Notes under the pieces: generated by a model
Told to the model about the DNA's origin: nothing
Seen by the model: only the letters and a program-made list of their open reading frames with translations
Database searches by the model: none
DNA from: Terriglobia bacterium
GTDB taxonomy: Bacteria; Acidobacteriota; Terriglobia; Bryobacterales; Bryobacteraceae
NCBI GenBank assembly: GCA_021325175.1
Contig: JAJPHS010000152.1
Location: 1 to 64,000 of the forward strand
Direction of reading: 5' to 3'
DNA: 64,000 bases
Made by a program: the position numbers and the translations under genes
Shown here: one piece after another, positions 62,069-64,000 of the stretch
Layout of the letters: the number at the start of each line of letters is the position of its first letter
Numbering within the stretch: position 1 is the stretch's first letter

Positions 62069-62209
62069 AAAACAACGGTATTTCTTAAGTCGCCGGATAG
62101 TGTATTCCCCTCACGCCCTGCTCAGCGATCTATCGTAGCGAGTCGGGACCATTTTCCTATTGCGCCTCTTCCCCTCCGATCTTAGTGTTGGTAAAGAGGT
62201 ACCAGGACT

Positions 62210-62833
62210 ATGAGACTCTTATCGCTTACCCCCCTTGTTCTCATCGCCAGTTCCCTGGTGAGCGTCCCCGGATTGGCCTCCGACGGCAATCATGCGCCGG
62301 AGATGAACGCGATCTCGGCCCGAACGGCGAAACCTGGAGACACGCTGATTATCTCCGGCGTCAGCCTTAGCGAAAACCGCATCGACGAGGTTTACCTCAC
62401 CGATCACAAGTTCGACATGAAGATGAAGGTGCTCGAGCAAAAAGACAGCTATATCAAGGTCCGCGTCCCGCCCTTCGCCAAGCCGGGACGGATGCAGATC
62501 CTGTGCCTGACCAAGGGCGATAATCCAACTTTGCTTGAGCAACCGCTGTATGTCCTGATCAAGGACCCATCGGACACGACGGTCGACAACGCGGAGCCCA
62601 CAGTTGAAACGATCGAGATGAAGCTGGAGGATCTGCCGCAGCCCGGCGCGCCGATCAGCATCCCGATTCAGGCGGCGCCGCAACAGCAGGCCCAAGTCCA
62701 AGCCGCGACGCCGGAGGCGAAAGCGGACGTCAAGCCCGAGCCGGGCAAAAAAGTCGAGCCGGCGACGCAGGTCAGTCAGGTGAAAAAATCCAGCGAACCA
62801 GCGAAATCGCCCGAACAAGACAAGCATCGTTGA
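62210..62833 (+). CDS. Secreted IPT/TIG-like protein
   Basis: The 207-residue protein has a signal peptide ending near PGLAS and an Ig-like IPT domain (ARTAKPGDTLIISGVSLSEN, KVRVPPFAKPGRMQI). The C-terminal 75 residues are Pro/Gln/Lys-rich and look disordered. RBS AAGAGG precedes the ATG. Function is unknown; it is probably an envelope protein. Confidence 0.75.
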   Translation: MRLLSLTPLVLIASSLVSVPGLASDGNHAPEMNAISARTAKPGDTLIISGVSLSENRIDEVYLTDHKFDMKMKVLEQKDSYIKVRVPPFAKPGRMQILCLTKGDNPTLLEQPLYVLIKDPSDTTVDNAEPTVETIEMKLEDLPQPGAPISIPIQAAPQQQAQVQAATPEAKADVKPEPGKKVEPATQVSQVKKSSEPAKSPEQDKHR

Positions 62834-62894
62834 TCGTCGAACGTTTCGGCTTTGCAGACTAGCGCCATGGCAGCGCATTTGCTCCGGCAAACGC

Positions 62895-63197
62895 ATGGCG
62901 AAGTCAACCAACGGTGGAATCGAGCCGATCACACCCGTCAATCCCCGAAAGAAAAAAGGAGCCACTCCTGTCTCGGCCGGCCAATCCGGTGACACTCAGG
63001 GCCTGCCGGATGAAGCCGATGTCGGGCCGGAGAGCGTGGAGGAACTGGCCGAAGAAGGCCAGTCCTTTGAAGCCGAAGTGATTAACGGAATTGAGAATGC
63101 TCCCGATCCCGATGTGGCCGAAGTCCACACCAGGGAGGTTCCCGAGGACGATGTTCCCGCCGAATACCTCGATGAGGAGCGCCCGCGAGATACCTGA
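62895..63197 (+). CDS. Small acidic hypothetical protein
   Basis: The 100-residue protein starts MAKSTNGG, has a basic patch (PRKKKG) and then a strongly acidic remainder (ESVEELAEEGQSFEAEV and DEERPRDT). It shows no signal peptide or known domain. The ATG lacks a strong ribosome-binding site. The composition and intact frame suggest a real but unrecognised gene. Confidence 0.5.
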   Translation: MAKSTNGGIEPITPVNPRKKKGATPVSAGQSGDTQGLPDEADVGPESVEELAEEGQSFEAEVINGIENAPDPDVAEVHTREVPEDDVPAEYLDEERPRDT

Positions 63198-63248
63198 AAC
63201 GCATCGCCGTCTTTGCCCGACCGGCGAAACGGCGAATTTCGCGTTTCA

Positions 63249-63881
63249 ATGGGAGATGTGATCCCCTCGTTTCCGGTTTACCTCTTCGACGTCGACGGCA
63301 CGCTGATGGATTCGGCCTGCGATATCTGCGGGGCCGTTCGCTCGGTCCTCAAGGACCGCGGGCGCGAGGATGTGGAGGATGCTTTCCTCCGGCGCTACAT
63401 TGGCAGGCACCTGTTCGATCTTTTTCTCGACCTCGGCTATCCGCGCGAGGCGATGGAGCCGATGTTGGCCGCCTATCGCGAGGTCTATCGCGAAAGGAAG
63501 CATGGCGCGACGTCCGTGATCGCGGGCGTGCCGGAGATGTTGAGCCGTCTGGGCGGGCGCAAGTCCACCGCGACCACAAAGGGCACGCAGAGCACCCGCG
63601 CCATGCTGGAGCAGTTCGGCCTGGCGCGGCATTTCGATCATGTCCAGGGCACTGATGGCTTCCCGGCGAAACCGGAGCCGGATGTGCTGATGAAATCGCT
63701 GGAGGTGTTCGGCGCCGCGCCGGAGGAGTGCCTGCTGGTGGGCGATGCGCCGGCGGATATGGAAGCAGGGCGGCGCGCCGGCGTCAAGATCTGCGCGGTC
63801 CGATACGGCTATGGCGATCCCGCGGAGCTGGCGAAATTCAACCCGGATTATTGGATCGACGATCCGCGGGAGCTGCTCTAG
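63249..63881 (+). CDS. HAD hydrolase, phosphoglycolate-phosphatase-like
   Basis: The 210-residue protein has motif I LFDVDGTLMDS and a helical cap (EAMEPMLAAYREVY). Motif II is altered (KSTATTKGT), and Lys and the acidic pair lie in FPAKPEPDVLM and LLVGDAPADMEAG. It resembles gph/pgmB phosphatases. ATG 63249 begins shortly before motif I; the in-frame extension back to 63213 is less likely. Confidence 0.87.
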   Translation: MGDVIPSFPVYLFDVDGTLMDSACDICGAVRSVLKDRGREDVEDAFLRRYIGRHLFDLFLDLGYPREAMEPMLAAYREVYRERKHGATSVIAGVPEMLSRLGGRKSTATTKGTQSTRAMLEQFGLARHFDHVQGTDGFPAKPEPDVLMKSLEVFGAAPEECLLVGDAPADMEAGRRAGVKICAVRYGYGDPAELAKFNPDYWIDDPRELL

Positions 63882-63917
63882 CGCAATTTTTGGGAGTTGC
63901 CGCGAAAATGGCGCATA

Positions 63918-64000
63918 ATGGAGGTATCCGAAGTTCCGCGTTCCCGTACGCGCAGCGAAGAGATGCCCGCCAGAGTTGAGATCGCCGCATTGTGCGGCTT
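63918..64000 (+). CDS. Possible start of a gene cut by the window edge
   Basis: An open frame begins ATG GAG GTA TCC and stays open to the right edge (27 codons). GGAGG lies inside the first codons, so a start further on, such as ATG 63963, is also possible. Too little is visible to name it. Confidence 0.3.
   Translation, partial: MEVSEVPRSRTRSEEMPARVEIAALCG

Noticed and set aside
1..64000. CRISPR arrays, rRNA or tRNA genes
   Set aside because: No regularly spaced repeats of 25-40 bp and no cloverleaf or rRNA-like stretch were recognised by eye.

Overview
The window looks like a chromosomal segment of a high-GC Gram-negative bacterium, most likely an Acidobacteriota member of the Solibacter/Bryobacter type. 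This is an inference from gene content: ASPIC/UnbV and VCBS-repeat secreted proteins, several TPR lipoproteins, DUF4159 and DUF4097-like proteins, an SSS symporter next to an M24 peptidase, and OmpA-type lipoproteins. No rRNA, tRNA or CRISPR array was found.

Layout. (1) 1-1568: a partial sugar epimerase and an FkbM-type methyltransferase. (2) 1932-7400: an accessory cassette. A stand-alone AraC-type HTH protein is followed by two direct repeats that abut a consensus sigma70 promoter. Downstream lie a 16-cysteine secreted protein, a propeller-like secreted protein, a membrane-anchored thioredoxin (CHWC), a TPR protein and a Tat-exported sulfite-oxidase-like molybdoprotein. (3) 7586-18636: host genes, including a frameshifted acyltransferase, trpD, a pyrimidine-nucleoside phosphorylase, an HtrA protease, a GT2 glycosyltransferase, two HAD/TPR units and pgk. 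(4) 18754-24110: a minus-strand, translationally coupled run (Wzt-like ATPase, SSS symporter, M24 peptidase, a GH31-like protein without a visible catalytic barrel).

(5) 24123-40535: a compact 16.4-kb minus-strand phage head-tail cluster in lambda/GTA-like order: small-terminase candidate, large terminase, portal, scaffold-like protein, P22-like coat protein, connector-type proteins, tail tube, a tail-chaperone pair joined by an A AAA AAC -1 frameshift site, a very short tape-measure candidate, Dit-like proteins, a gpL/gpJ-like hub with a four-cysteine cluster motif, and a large fibre-like protein. Every frame is intact, and an intrinsic terminator sits directly after the coat gene. There is no integrase, repressor, replication or lysis gene, and ordinary host genes lie on both sides. 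This looks like a domesticated, gene-transfer-agent-like particle and is the strongest candidate for an undescribed system here.

(6) 40697-64000: host genes. These include a DUF4159 protein, a VOC protein, a beta-lactamase-fold hydrolase, a VKOR-like protein, a possible metal-handling pair (Cys/His-rich small protein plus Met-rich outer-membrane protein), a DUF892 ferritin-like protein, a pfkB kinase, transporters, a UvrC-like protein without its C-terminal nuclease, hemB, a NarL-type regulator, an OmpA lipoprotein followed by a strongly structured RNA element, glycerate kinase and aroK, a Lon-N protein and HAD phosphatases.
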